Assembly (NCBI GenBank): GCA_009991955.1
Contig: JAACWS010000024.1
Location: forward strand, 1 to 64,000
DNA: 64,000 nucleotides
Source of the DNA: Spirochaetales bacterium
GTDB taxonomy: Bacteria; Spirochaetota; Spirochaetia; DSM-27196; Salinispiraceae
Reading direction: 5' to 3'
In this document: positions 29,301 to 37,608 of the stretch, piece after piece
Layout: the number at the start of each line of letters is the position of its first letter
Position numbering within the stretch: the stretch's first letter is position 1
Program-made: the position numbers and the translations under genes
Notes under the pieces: model-generated
The model's input: only the letters and a program-made list of their open reading frames with translations
Database searches by the model: none
What the model was told of the DNA's origin: nothing

Positions 29301-30182
29301 TGTGGATTTGGAAAGCTCGGGGGCTGGGAGCTTAACTACAGCTCGGATATCGACCTTGTGGCAATCTACCAACCTCGTGGGGAGAGTCGAACCGAAGAGG
29401 AAGAACTAACCTACACTAAGGTTGTAAAGTCCCTGGTCCAAGACCTCACGGACTTTACCCAAGAAGGACAAGCCTATCGGGTCGACCTTCGACTTCGACC
29501 CTACGGGGTAAGTGGTCCCTTGGTTTCAACCCTTACTTCAATTCTCGACTATTACGAAAACCACGCTGACCTTTGGGAGTTCCAGGCCCTTATTAAGCTC
29601 AAACCTGTGGCGGGTAACCTGAGCCTGGGCGAAATTTTCCTCGATCGCGTACGTGATCCGTTTATTCAAAAATGGGATCCCCCCCGGGTTCGATCGAGCA
29701 TCGCCCGTATGCGCGACCTTGCTCTAAAAGAGCACACCTCCAGGCTGGGGGACCGGATCGACGTAAAAAACAGCAAGGGTGGTATTCGTGATATCGAGTT
29801 TCGAGTGCAAGGACTTCAGCTCATTCACAGCGCCGAATATCCCCAACTTTTGAAGGGAAACACCCTACGGTCTCTTGCGCTTTTGAGGGAGCAGGGTATT
29901 ATTTCCGAGTCTGATCTACATCAGGTCTCGGGCGATTATCGGTTCTTGCGTCGAATCGAGCACTATCTTCAGATTTCCGAAGACCGGCAGCTTCATACCC
30001 TGCCCGACAGCCTTCAACAAAGAGAGAAACTCGCCTGGTTCTTGTCCGATGCCCTCGCCGAAGTAGGAAAAAAGCCCCAGGGAACAGCAAGGTTTAGGGC
30101 CGAGGAATTTTTTGCTACCCTCCAACAGGTTATGATACGGGTTCGGACCGCCTACGAGGAGTTTCTGAATCCGCGATCCTAG
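26325..30182 (+). CDS. glnE: Glutamine synthetase adenylyltransferase/deadenylylase with N-terminal ACT-like extension
   Basis: 1285 residues, against about 945 for E. coli GlnE. Two nucleotidyltransferase domains are clear: FGLGKLGGRALGYASDIELL near residue 465 and CGFGKLGGWELNYSSDIDLV near 990, each with an associated helical domain. They remove and add AMP on glutamine synthetase. The first ~250 residues are extra and contain two ACT-like units: LTVLTFDQPGLFATLSGIL (~77-95) and RFEIASTNTPFFLYSLSSAL (~200-220), as at the C-terminus of GlnD. This suggests direct glutamine sensing. A TATACT box lies 6 bases before the ATG and may be an extra promoter. Confidence 0.93.
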   Translation: MTIQDYLDPAQGVLKASLGQNVVQELVKSIPEEHLLSLSVQQVIRILPALAHLSDDDPYALLVVPHNSSDSSQGIELTVLTFDQPGLFATLSGILSALGFATYEGTMITTQVLSNSKRRAAVDIFWGKLPTDGDLELWEGELRQRLQRVFALYPQGPEKVKQFVIEEVARALRTANLSAGEILAPMTISYTLTPTGRARFEIASTNTPFFLYSLSSALSLHHVSIEALEIRTRGDQILDVVELAREGGSPLDDEHLLNRIKLSILMSKQFTYFVDRAPDPLRALVRFDALVQDIGEVRSSADIQQLLASADLQKELALILGTSDFLWEDFIRVQHENILPMIRSLGEQELLSTNPQELEISLHKALETARNQALSVATRVSFQDPVEQLQGVLAAQVKALNDFKNRESFLIDLDHILVKELDFFFLSRRLTALAEAVVKKAVELAWAELTPRHGIPRTAAGIQAEWAIFGLGKLGGRALGYASDIELLFVYSDSGTTDGQNRLANRDFFERLFKNGAGKITARREGIFKVDLRLRPHGDDGPVAVRLQSFIDYFGRDGQAHSAERLALVRLRWIGGSKDLGDQVSRIRDRVIYEEDSIDISELRTLRRRQFEEKTGTKKGTKPRTNAKFSPGTLVDLEYNVQILQVIHGRHNPQLRVPGIHQALEELSALGTIDPDEAEAMVRAYQFFRILINGLRMLRGNAEDLFLPDRKDIEFRHLARRIGYEPTQNQQEEDQLSIDFETFSAKIRQFVERHLGRDALPTPAAGSVVDLILNQAVSDELLARVMDQGGFLNHRRALVNIKSLAGSAEQQQEFSRLIVLSWDTLVTSPDPDMALNNWEQFVRRLPDPLEHFRQLLSQPKRISLLLSLFGVSQFLSDTLIQNPDFFAWITDPSIVGKARDQITMEQDLRVQAQESHSRLDWVNRLRLFRKREILRIGLRDLGLGVKLEEIMGEISFLARACCEVALDQCWKRVAPSGTDPSLVGPDPDHLVVCGFGKLGGWELNYSSDIDLVAIYQPRGESRTEEEELTYTKVVKSLVQDLTDFTQEGQAYRVDLRLRPYGVSGPLVSTLTSILDYYENHADLWEFQALIKLKPVAGNLSLGEIFLDRVRDPFIQKWDPPRVRSSIARMRDLALKEHTSRLGDRIDVKNSKGGIRDIEFRVQGLQLIHSAEYPQLLKGNTLRSLALLREQGIISESDLHQVSGDYRFLRRIEHYLQISEDRQLHTLPDSLQQREKLAWFLSDALAEVGKKPQGTARFRAEEFFATLQQVMIRVRTAYEEFLNPRS

Positions 30183-30204
30183 GTTAGTTGATGTCTGCAA
30201 TCGA

Positions 30205-30296
30205 GTTTTCACGTATACATTTGTATACAAAAGACTTGGGGTAGACCGAAGACAACAGCAAACCTCCGAGTATAGGAGATGAAAACCCAATTTTTT
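30205..30296 (+). terminator. Branched terminator-like structure after glnE
   Basis: GTTTTCA (30205-30211) pairs with TGAAAAC (30280-30286), followed by CCCAATTTTTT. Inside are a hairpin of two GTATAC copies (30213-30218/30223-30228) and one of CTCC/GGAG (30264-30267/30275-30278). It probably ends glnE transcription. Confidence 0.55.
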
Positions 30297-30321
30297 GTAC
30301 GAAAGAACAAGACCACTGGTG

Positions 30322-30327
30322 TATATT
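30322..30327 (+). promoter_or_regulatory. -10 box of the 30335 lipoprotein gene
   Basis: TATATT, 7 bases before ATG 30335, preceded by TGGTG (possible extended -10). No -35 at the normal distance and no ribosome-binding site. Confidence 0.5.
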
Positions 30328-30334
30328 TGTCATA

Positions 30335-32335
30335 ATGGTAAAGTCTTCTTTTCGACTTATTCTTATTGTCTTTCTCGCTTTCTTCGCCCTCGGGTGTTCG
30401 GACGTAACAGGACTCTTGCCCCAAGTCTCAGAGGATGCCCGGGCGAGTGTAGATCTCGTGCCTCCTGGGACGAATGTGCGAAGTGGTGCTACTCTTGTGC
30501 CAATTCTTCAGCTAACCGGAGACTATGCACTAAATCCTCCGGATACAGCTGAGATTTTTGTTTTAGATCGAGAAAAGAACGAAATCCTCGCCTTCGAACC
30601 CCTGACCGGAGATCTTACCGATCCCGAGACTTTTTCCGCAATTACTAGTTCTGATTTGCCCATTCTGACTGGGCTGTACTACTTTCGGGTAGAACTCTAT
30701 CGGCAGGGCCAGCTTCTTTCTACCGAGGAAACGCCCTTCTTTATAGCCCCCGAACAGTCCCAAATAGTTTCCGTTTCGACCTATCCCTCGGCCCTCGTGG
30801 CGAAGGGGTACGGCCTACTCCAAGCGAAGATTATTCCTCCTACCAGTTCCGCCCTGTCGGATCCTTATCTGCGGTGGACCCAAGACGGTGTGGTTTTGGC
30901 CCAGGGACTCCTTTCCGAAGGTTACGACACTATTCCTGTCAAGGCACCGGATACCCCAGGGGTGTTTAAGGGCAACCTTGAAATCTACCCCTTCGGCCCT
31001 CGGCCGGGAGAGCTATTTACTTTTCCTGCTCCCTTATCTCGAAGCATAGAAGCTGTGGTTGCTAACGTTCCTCCTAACAACCGAACCGATCTCGGTCCAG
31101 AAAAGGACTTCTTTACTCTTTTGCATTTTAATGGCTCCCTTGATTCGGTTGGCTCGGGCCCGTCTAGTACCTTCGAGCCTACTGAACTCCTTCTTCCAGG
31201 CCTCCGGGGAAGAACCTTTGGGTACGAGTTCCTTGCGGACCGAAGCCTACAGACGAACTCTTTCCTGCTTCCCCAAGACGATCAAGGGTATCTCAGGGAA
31301 AGTACTGCCCTGTTCTCATTTGTTCTGGACTTTCTGCCTATTGAAGGCCGAATCACCCTCCTGTCTACCGGCGTGACCGGTTGGTCGGTTGAGTATTTCG
31401 TCGACTCGTCGGGAGCACTGGGAATAGAAGTGCTCCGGGGGAGTCAGTCCTGGAAGGTTACATCCCGTCCCGGAATTATTCCCGAACCTGGACGAGAACC
31501 GGTGACACTCAATCTGGCATTTTCACTTTATCCCTCGGGAGAAAAGGATTTAGGTGTTTTAGTACTGGTTGATGGAATCGTAAGGGCCGGAGGTCTGCTT
31601 CCCGATGGCCTACTTCCCTTAACATCCTCCGGGGCGAGAGGTCAAGTTGGTGGGAATTTCTCGGGAGTTCTCGATGAGTTTGGGGTTTATTCCCGAACCG
31701 ATTCCTCGGGGAGTTACTTGGCCTCGGGGCTCTTTGCCCAGGCTATGGAGCGACGCTACGGAGACCGAGTTGAGTACGCCTATTCCTTCGAAAGTGGAGT
31801 AGCCGAGGTTGCTCATCAGGGCCTTTCTTTTTCGTCTGATCCCGTTTACCGTCCAGGAGTCGTACTATTGCCTCCTGGGGAATCCATTACTTTCCCTGGG
31901 GTTGTACTTGAGAGCGCAGAAATAGAGTTTTATCTAGGTGTCGATCCGAACTCCGAGTGGGTGTCTACAACCCTCGAGTTGGACTTGACCGGAGGGTCTG
32001 GAGACAAAGTACTCAAGGTTGATATGGATGGGCGGGTGCAAATACTTGAAGGATCGAATGTACTCATTTCTCGGTTGATTCCCGTGAATGACCCGGGTAA
32101 TTTGCGCCTCATTTTGGGCGTCACCGATCAAGGTCTTGCTTTGTCGGTAGATAGAAATCTCGTTCAGCTCCCCAGGGTAGACCTATCGAGTGAAGTGGTC
32201 GCTTATATCCGCCAAGAAAAGCTTGCTTATGGAGCTTCGGGAGTGCAGCATTTTGCCGCTGTCCAGGCCCGGGCCGACTTCCTAGGAATTTTTCGTGATG
32301 CATCCACTCCTTTCCCCAATGAACGTAATAACTAG
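30335..32335 (+). CDS. Large lipoprotein with LamG/concanavalin-like domains
   Basis: 666 residues. The signal peptide ends in a lipobox at ALGC. Residues about 65-230 look like beta-sandwich domains. From about residue 255 (FFTLLHFNGSLDS) to 480 (GVLDEFGVYSR) the sequence has the pattern of a LamG-like jelly roll, in which the closing DEFxVYxR is characteristic; a second, smaller jelly-roll-like unit follows. Such domains bind sugars or proteins at the cell surface. Ligand unknown. Transcribed alone from a leaderless-type promoter. Confidence 0.7.
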   Translation: MVKSSFRLILIVFLAFFALGCSDVTGLLPQVSEDARASVDLVPPGTNVRSGATLVPILQLTGDYALNPPDTAEIFVLDREKNEILAFEPLTGDLTDPETFSAITSSDLPILTGLYYFRVELYRQGQLLSTEETPFFIAPEQSQIVSVSTYPSALVAKGYGLLQAKIIPPTSSALSDPYLRWTQDGVVLAQGLLSEGYDTIPVKAPDTPGVFKGNLEIYPFGPRPGELFTFPAPLSRSIEAVVANVPPNNRTDLGPEKDFFTLLHFNGSLDSVGSGPSSTFEPTELLLPGLRGRTFGYEFLADRSLQTNSFLLPQDDQGYLRESTALFSFVLDFLPIEGRITLLSTGVTGWSVEYFVDSSGALGIEVLRGSQSWKVTSRPGIIPEPGREPVTLNLAFSLYPSGEKDLGVLVLVDGIVRAGGLLPDGLLPLTSSGARGQVGGNFSGVLDEFGVYSRTDSSGSYLASGLFAQAMERRYGDRVEYAYSFESGVAEVAHQGLSFSSDPVYRPGVVLLPPGESITFPGVVLESAEIEFYLGVDPNSEWVSTTLELDLTGGSGDKVLKVDMDGRVQILEGSNVLISRLIPVNDPGNLRLILGVTDQGLALSVDRNLVQLPRVDLSSEVVAYIRQEKLAYGASGVQHFAAVQARADFLGIFRDASTPFPNERNN

Positions 32336-32454
32336 AAAACTGCCAAGTATTTTGCATCTCCGGAATGAATTACCTTTGGAGTTGTGGTAGTTTTACTTTG
32401 GGTGCATCTTGAAACCGATTCCCGAGCGCCCGGGTTGTTAAAAAAGGAGAGTAT

Positions 32455-33870
32455 ATGTACCGGTTCATAAGGAAATTAGCCCTATTCTTGATTCTTGGTC
32501 TGACCTTTGGGTTGTCCGGCTTTTCTCAGGAGTTTTCCGAGAAAAAAGATATTGCAATTTTTGCCCTGAACTACTTCGGTGCTCCGGTCTCAAACTCGAA
32601 CGAACGAGCCCTTGAGTTAACGGCAAACGTCAAGACCGGACAGGTTTCCTTGAGTCTTAGGGGTTCGGGCGACGATCAGGTAGACCGACTTTTCCAGCAA
32701 GCCCTGGGTTCTATCGATACGGATATTCGGAGGGTCTTCGTAGACCTGGGTCGATTTAACGTTATCGGGTTACCCCAAAGGTTATCGGATAACGATGTAG
32801 GTGCATTCATCGACTCGGTAAAAGCCTACAACGAGAGTACTACCGAAATACCCGAAGGAGTTCGGCTGGGTCAGGTGGCTTTTACGGAGGCGGACTTCAA
32901 TCGCCTGGTCGGTGCGTTTTACGTAGTCATTCCTTCGGTCACTTCGTACTCCCAAATAATTGACGAGAATGCAATCTATGAAACCTCCATATCCACCTCC
33001 TTTACCATCGTCGACGTTTCCAATTACCAAACTCTCGCAGCCTTTACCATCGAAACTTCGGGTACCAGCGAAGTAGCTGCGGAATCGATGCGGGGTGCAG
33101 TAAGTAGTGTTCCTGGTCAACTCGATTTTCGAATTCGGTCAATAGAAGAGTTTCAAATTCGTACGGGAATCATCGATATCGTCGGGCGTGACATCTACTT
33201 GGAATTTGGTCGGAACATGGGGATACAACTGGGCGAAGAGTTTCGAGTTGTTCGGTTTGCCGAAAGGGCTGGGTATCAGTCTGAGGTTCCCATCGGTCTC
33301 TTGGTGGTCAGGGCCGTAGACGAACAATATTCGGTAGCTACCCTTCGATTTTCCTCTGACCGACTGGTAGTTGGTGACCAGTTGACTGAAATTCCCCGCA
33401 TGGGTCTGACCCTTGAACCGAATACGAGTTTCCTCATTAGTGAGATTAGTGGTTCTTCGAATGCTGGACTTATGACCCTTGGCGCCCGGGCGACTGTTTC
33501 CCGGGGGGTCTATTCGATTCGACCTACCCTCGGCATCGATTTGCTCTTGGGTGGGGACCTGGCTGACGCAACGGTCGAAGATTTGGTGTATTTTAATGCC
33601 TACGTAGGTGCAGAGTTCAATGCATTTTTAGGGCGATTGCGACCAAACGTCGTTCTGGGGGTTGGGCCAACTATGAGTACAACCTTCGATGAAAACGCCG
33701 ACCCCACGGTGCCTTTTGTTCATGTTCATGCCAAGGGTCGTTTAGCGGTCCTCCTGGGCGAGAGCTTCGAGCTCATTCCAGAGGTAGGCTTTTCGTACTA
33801 TATGAACGTGTCTGGAGGCCTATCATCCTTCGGGGGCATTACCGCCGGACTCAGTGTTGGATTCCGTTAG
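32455..33870 (+). CDS. FlgT/CsgG-like exported protein with C-terminal beta-barrel-like region
   Basis: 471 residues with a cleavable signal peptide (LALFLILGLTFGLSGFSQ). The first ~170 residues resemble the CsgG/FlgT type fold (KDIAIFALNYFG, VFVDLGRFNVIGLPQRL). Residues about 235-315 (VGRDIYLEFGRNMGIQLGEEFRVVR split by the usual turn) resemble the FlgT C-terminal domain. The last ~130 residues alternate like outer-membrane beta strands and end in GLSVGFR with a terminal aromatic-Arg. AAGGAG precedes the ATG. It heads a run of lipoprotein genes. Confidence 0.65.
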   Translation: MYRFIRKLALFLILGLTFGLSGFSQEFSEKKDIAIFALNYFGAPVSNSNERALELTANVKTGQVSLSLRGSGDDQVDRLFQQALGSIDTDIRRVFVDLGRFNVIGLPQRLSDNDVGAFIDSVKAYNESTTEIPEGVRLGQVAFTEADFNRLVGAFYVVIPSVTSYSQIIDENAIYETSISTSFTIVDVSNYQTLAAFTIETSGTSEVAAESMRGAVSSVPGQLDFRIRSIEEFQIRTGIIDIVGRDIYLEFGRNMGIQLGEEFRVVRFAERAGYQSEVPIGLLVVRAVDEQYSVATLRFSSDRLVVGDQLTEIPRMGLTLEPNTSFLISEISGSSNAGLMTLGARATVSRGVYSIRPTLGIDLLLGGDLADATVEDLVYFNAYVGAEFNAFLGRLRPNVVLGVGPTMSTTFDENADPTVPFVHVHAKGRLAVLLGESFELIPEVGFSYYMNVSGGLSSFGGITAGLSVGFR

Positions 33871-33892
33871 TCGTAAAAAAGAGGAGAACTGA

Positions 33893-35242
33893 ATGAAACT
33901 GTTTCGTCTAAGTGTACTCACGATAGTGGTAGGGGCGTTTTTTGTGTCTTGCGCTACGAGCCCTCCACCACCCCCAAATAGGGGACCCGCATCGGGTCCG
34001 AGCGATACTGGCTCCGCACCAGTTGAGCAATTACAAGAAGTGTTTCCTGGAAATGGCCGGGGAAATAGCCTGGGGACAGCAATTAACTCGGCAAAAATAG
34101 ACGCGGTTCGAAATAGCGTGGTCTACCTAATTGGCCAAGGACCCGAGGCAGCGAATCAGAGTCTCCTTGAAGACATCTTGTATCGCACCCCAAACCCAAA
34201 CCAGTACGTCTACGCAGACACGATGGAAACCCTTAGGCGAGATAACCTTGGAACCCAAGCTGCAATGGACATGGTGTATGAAATAACAATTCGTGTACGT
34301 ATGGATCTTGTTCGCCAAATTTTGGAGTCAAATGGTCTTATGGGAAGTGGTCAGGCAGCCCAGGCCGATACCAGTGGAAGCCTTGCCGGAAATGCGGCCA
34401 ACACCGTTCCTGAAGCCGCTGAGCCAGTCGCTACGGAACCAGTCTGGGAGGGCGCGACCCCTGAGCAGCGACAGTTTCTCAATCGTTACCTGTCTACTAT
34501 GACGTATTTGGTGTATTTCGATGACGAATCTATCGAGGATACTCGTCTTCTTGAATTGGCTGTCAGCCAAGCGAATTCGTTTCTCCTAGGCCAGGGCTAT
34601 ACGGTTATTTTCCCCGACCAAATTGAGCAACTGCGTTCAGATGCCCAAATAGTTTTTGAAGATTCAACCGGGCAGGAACAGTCCATTTTGCAGTTTGTGG
34701 CCCAGAGACTAAATGCGGATGTGTATGTCGAGTTCTCGGCTACAACGTCGGGAGAAACGAGTGGTTCCAATCATTACGGCCAGGCAATAATTGGAATGAA
34801 CATTTTTGAGACCTCTACTGGTCAGTTATTAGGAACTATTCCTTATACCAGCCCCAGGACCCTTAGTCGGGTGAGTCAGTTTGATGCCCAGAGCAATGCT
34901 ATTCAGTCGTCGGTATTTCAGGCTATGCCTCGGCTCGTGGACCAGACCCGATCGTCCTTGGAACGGCAGTACGAAATGGGAATCCGCTACGACCTGGTCC
35001 TCCAAAATACCTCCGATGCTCGGCTCATGTCCCAGTTCAGACAGGCAATACGCCGGCAGGTGAGCGAGATAATAACCGTATCCCAGACCCCCGAGGAAAC
35101 CCGGTATACCCTCTTCTTTTTTGGAAGAACCGACGACCTTATCGACATAATGTTCGGTATTGCCGATCGCGTACCGGGCCTACAAAATATGGATCTTGTT
35201 ATAACCCGAGGGAAGAGTTTGACCTTCGATACCGGATTGTAA
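33893..35242 (+). CDS. Proline-rich lipoprotein with CsgG/DUF6175-like domain
   Basis: 449 residues. Lipobox at VSCA, followed by a polyproline stretch (TSPPPPPN). Residues ~60-145 (AINSAKIDAVRNSVVYLIG) resemble LPP20/FlgP-like domains. Residues ~200-360 (LVYFDDESIEDTRLLELAVS, ADVYVEFSAT, IGMNIFETSTGQLLG) resemble CsgG-type folds. It follows the FlgT-like gene by 22 bases with GAGGAG before the ATG, so they are likely one operon. Envelope role inferred. Confidence 0.65.
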   Translation: MKLFRLSVLTIVVGAFFVSCATSPPPPPNRGPASGPSDTGSAPVEQLQEVFPGNGRGNSLGTAINSAKIDAVRNSVVYLIGQGPEAANQSLLEDILYRTPNPNQYVYADTMETLRRDNLGTQAAMDMVYEITIRVRMDLVRQILESNGLMGSGQAAQADTSGSLAGNAANTVPEAAEPVATEPVWEGATPEQRQFLNRYLSTMTYLVYFDDESIEDTRLLELAVSQANSFLLGQGYTVIFPDQIEQLRSDAQIVFEDSTGQEQSILQFVAQRLNADVYVEFSATTSGETSGSNHYGQAIIGMNIFETSTGQLLGTIPYTSPRTLSRVSQFDAQSNAIQSSVFQAMPRLVDQTRSSLERQYEMGIRYDLVLQNTSDARLMSQFRQAIRRQVSEIITVSQTPEETRYTLFFFGRTDDLIDIMFGIADRVPGLQNMDLVITRGKSLTFDTGL

Positions 35243-35305
35243 GAGGTCTATGAGTTATAGTAGGTAGTAACAGTTTGGGTATCCAAGCTAGAAAAGTGAA
35301 ACATT

Positions 35306-35320
35306 TGCGACAGAGTCGCA
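35306..35320 (+). other. Hairpin before the 35337 start
   Basis: TGCGAC and GTCGCA form a perfect 6-base stem around AGA, directly upstream of GAGGAGG. It could modulate translation or stabilise the transcript end. Confidence 0.35.
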
Positions 35321-35336
35321 GTTTGAGGAGGATTGA

Positions 35337-35987
35337 ATGACAAATGCGGTAGGAAAATTACTCGCAGCCTTAGTTGTTTTTGCAGTCATCGCTGGGTGTG
35401 CATCACCCCCGCCCCCCCCACCACCAGCCCCCGCTCCTGCTGAGGCAGCTGCGCCGGCTCCGGTAGTGCCCGAGTGGCAGACGGTTGAGCACCGAAACAC
35501 CGCTTTAGGTGGGAATGTTCCTAACTGGGCTACTATGTCGACTACTGAACTCGAAGAGTTCGAGTATCCAAACGACTACGTGTTCCGAATGGAACAAAAC
35601 GGTGCAAATTTGGAAGGGACTCGAGTGCTTCTGCAGAACATGAATATACCTGTTGAAGTTGCTCGAATTGTAGAGACTCGAGTTGAGCAAACCTTTGCCG
35701 GAGCGCAGGTTGGTGACCAAGACTTCTTGGAAACCTACTTTGAGAACGTCGTAAAGGTAGTTGCAGAAACGAATTTCAGTGGCCTTCGACGTCGGGATGA
35801 CTTCTGGATTCGCCAACAGAACCGGGAATCTGGTGCAGAACGTTATGTGTATTACGCCCTCTATACTATTCCCCGGGAAAACCTAGATGCCCAAATTCAG
35901 GCAGCTATTACCGGTGTACCTGCGGTAACTGAAGAAGAAGAAACCGCTCGGGATCGTGTACGAGAAATTTTTGAAAGTGGTCTCTAA
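35337..35987 (+). CDS. Proline-rich lipoprotein, LPP20-like
   Basis: 216 residues. Lipobox at IAGC, then a Pro/Ala-rich linker (ASPPPPPPPAPAP) that could span from membrane to periplasm. The body (~50-200) contains VARIVETRVEQTFAGAQVGD and ERYVYYALYTIPRENLD, similar to the LPP20/FlgP lipoprotein pattern in which VWVLYRI-like strands follow a helical region. GAGGAGG precedes the ATG. A strong terminator follows. Function unknown. Confidence 0.65.
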   Translation: MTNAVGKLLAALVVFAVIAGCASPPPPPPPAPAPAEAAAPAPVVPEWQTVEHRNTALGGNVPNWATMSTTELEEFEYPNDYVFRMEQNGANLEGTRVLLQNMNIPVEVARIVETRVEQTFAGAQVGDQDFLETYFENVVKVVAETNFSGLRRRDDFWIRQQNRESGAERYVYYALYTIPRENLDAQIQAAITGVPAVTEEEETARDRVREIFESGL

Positions 35988-36005
35988 GTAGAGATTGCGA
36001 CCTAT

Positions 36006-36037
36006 CGGCGGGATGAAAGTCCCGCCGTTCTTGTTTT
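36006..36037 (+). terminator. Terminator after the 35337 lipoprotein gene
   Basis: CGGCGGGA (36006-36013) and TCCCGCCG (36020-36027) form an 8-base GC stem with a 6-base loop, followed by TTCTTGTTTT. Confidence 0.85.
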
Positions 36038-36107
36038 ATGTGTCCCCTGTTCGTAACCGGCTTATTCGCCAGGCCCCTGGCATAGATTGATTTTTTTGGA
36101 GCTTCCA

Positions 36108-37607
36108 ATGAACCGAAACCTGTCAAATTCCCTTCGGGGACTTTTTGTTCTTCTGTACCTTTCCCTAGTGCTCTTTGGATGTGCCAGTCCTCCACCCGCT
36201 CAGTCTATTAGCGAACCGAGTTCCCAGGTCCCCGCTTGGGTAACTCAACGACCATCGGCTACGAGTACTACCGAGTACTTTGTTGCTAGTGGAACCGACG
36301 AGTCGGCCAATGTTCCAAAAGCCGAAGAAGCTGCCGCAGCTGCCCTTATGACCGAGATTAATCAATACTTGGGGGTAGATATCTCGTTGGTTTCAACCAC
36401 CGAACAGCGGGCGAGTTTCGACGAGTTTGAGACCGAGATGCGGAACACCATTACCCTCCAGGCGGATGGAAGAATTGCCGGATTTCGAATCCAAGACCGA
36501 TACGAGGTGAGCACGGGAGCGGGAGTTACGGTGTATATTCTGGCCTCCTATGAAAAGGCCGCCTTGGAGCAGGAGAGGCAGAAACGAGAAGCCCTTATCC
36601 AAGAGCAAGAGGACGCTGTTTCAATTCCCGAGAATCAGGGGCGAGCAGCATTGAGTGCCCGGGATGGCCTCGGGGCGGTTACAGGCTTTTCTCAAGCCGC
36701 CGAAGCGGCCATGGACGCGAGTATTAGAAACGCCGATGTTCGTTTCGAGCGGAATATGCGGAGTCTGGCCGAGACTATTCAGGCCTTTGAATTGCAGATC
36801 TTACAAGTGCCGAGCCAGTTGGTTGTAAGTGCCCCTCCAACCGAGGACTTCGTTGTGGCCTTGAGTTTTCAGGGCGCCCCGGCCCCAGGACTCGACCTGC
36901 GAGCCACCTTCTCTGAGGCCCAGTCGGGAGGAAGGAGCAGGGTACAAAACATTACCCAGAAAACTGACGCCGATGGTACTGTACGATTCCGACTTCCACC
37001 CCCTACCTTGGTTGGAAGTCAAACTTTGACGGTGAGTTTAGACTTGAGTGCGTATCTTGGGCCCCTGGAAGACGTCCCCCGAGCCCAGCAGGCCCTATCG
37101 AACGCCTTGTTCGACAATGCATCGGCAAAAATGGTTCGTTTACCCTACTCGGTCATAAGTTTGGCTCGAGAAGTTCCTATGGGGATTTTTGTCCTGGATA
37201 CCGATATTGCGGGTAACCCAACCGGGCGCACCGAGACTTCCCAGGGTATAGTTCAGGAATTGAGTTCTGCAGGTTTTCGCATTACTCCTCTCAACCTTCA
37301 ACCCGCCCAGGTTGGAGCGTCGGTCAATCCCTCGACGGTTATCCAGCTTCTCGACCAGCAAGGGGTAGTGGGGGCCGATCGACTAATCCTCGGGAGAGTT
37401 TCGATCGTTAGTGTAGAAGAGCGGGATGGATTCTTGGTGAGAGTGGGTGGATCGGTCGAGGTTTACGATCGAAATACCGGCGTCCTTTTGTTTTCCCAGG
37501 AAGGCTTTAAGCTGAGCCAAGGGGCGAGCAGTGCCCGGGCTATTTCGTCGGCCTTTAGTAGTTTAGGTAGAGATTTAGGAACCGCGATTGCCCGAGGGTT
37601 GCGATAA
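36108..37607 (+). CDS. LPP20-family lipoprotein with CsgG-like C-terminal domain
   Basis: 499 residues from ATG 36108, preceded by TTTGGAG. Lipobox at LFGC, then ASPPPAQ. Residues ~40-165 match the LPP20 pattern (VPAWVTQRP, YFVASGTDES, a run of helical AAAAAL, VYILASYEKAALEQER). Residues ~355-495 (GIFVLDTDIAGNP, ADRLILGRVSIVSV, VEVYDRNTGVLLFSQEG) have the CsgG-like pattern of a secreted adaptor. A middle beta-sandwich carries GTVRFRLPPP. Third proline-rich lipoprotein in the row. Ends one base before a convergent gene. Confidence 0.7.
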   Translation: MNRNLSNSLRGLFVLLYLSLVLFGCASPPPAQSISEPSSQVPAWVTQRPSATSTTEYFVASGTDESANVPKAEEAAAAALMTEINQYLGVDISLVSTTEQRASFDEFETEMRNTITLQADGRIAGFRIQDRYEVSTGAGVTVYILASYEKAALEQERQKREALIQEQEDAVSIPENQGRAALSARDGLGAVTGFSQAAEAAMDASIRNADVRFERNMRSLAETIQAFELQILQVPSQLVVSAPPTEDFVVALSFQGAPAPGLDLRATFSEAQSGGRSRVQNITQKTDADGTVRFRLPPPTLVGSQTLTVSLDLSAYLGPLEDVPRAQQALSNALFDNASAKMVRLPYSVISLAREVPMGIFVLDTDIAGNPTGRTETSQGIVQELSSAGFRITPLNLQPAQVGASVNPSTVIQLLDQQGVVGADRLILGRVSIVSVEERDGFLVRVGGSVEVYDRNTGVLLFSQEGFKLSQGASSARAISSAFSSLGRDLGTAIARGLR

Positions 37608-37608
37608 G

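Noticed and set aside
30205-30286. tRNA-like cloverleaf with 7-base outer stem
   Set aside because: No TTCRANY T-loop, no conserved D-loop GG and no anticodon arm; better explained as a terminator.
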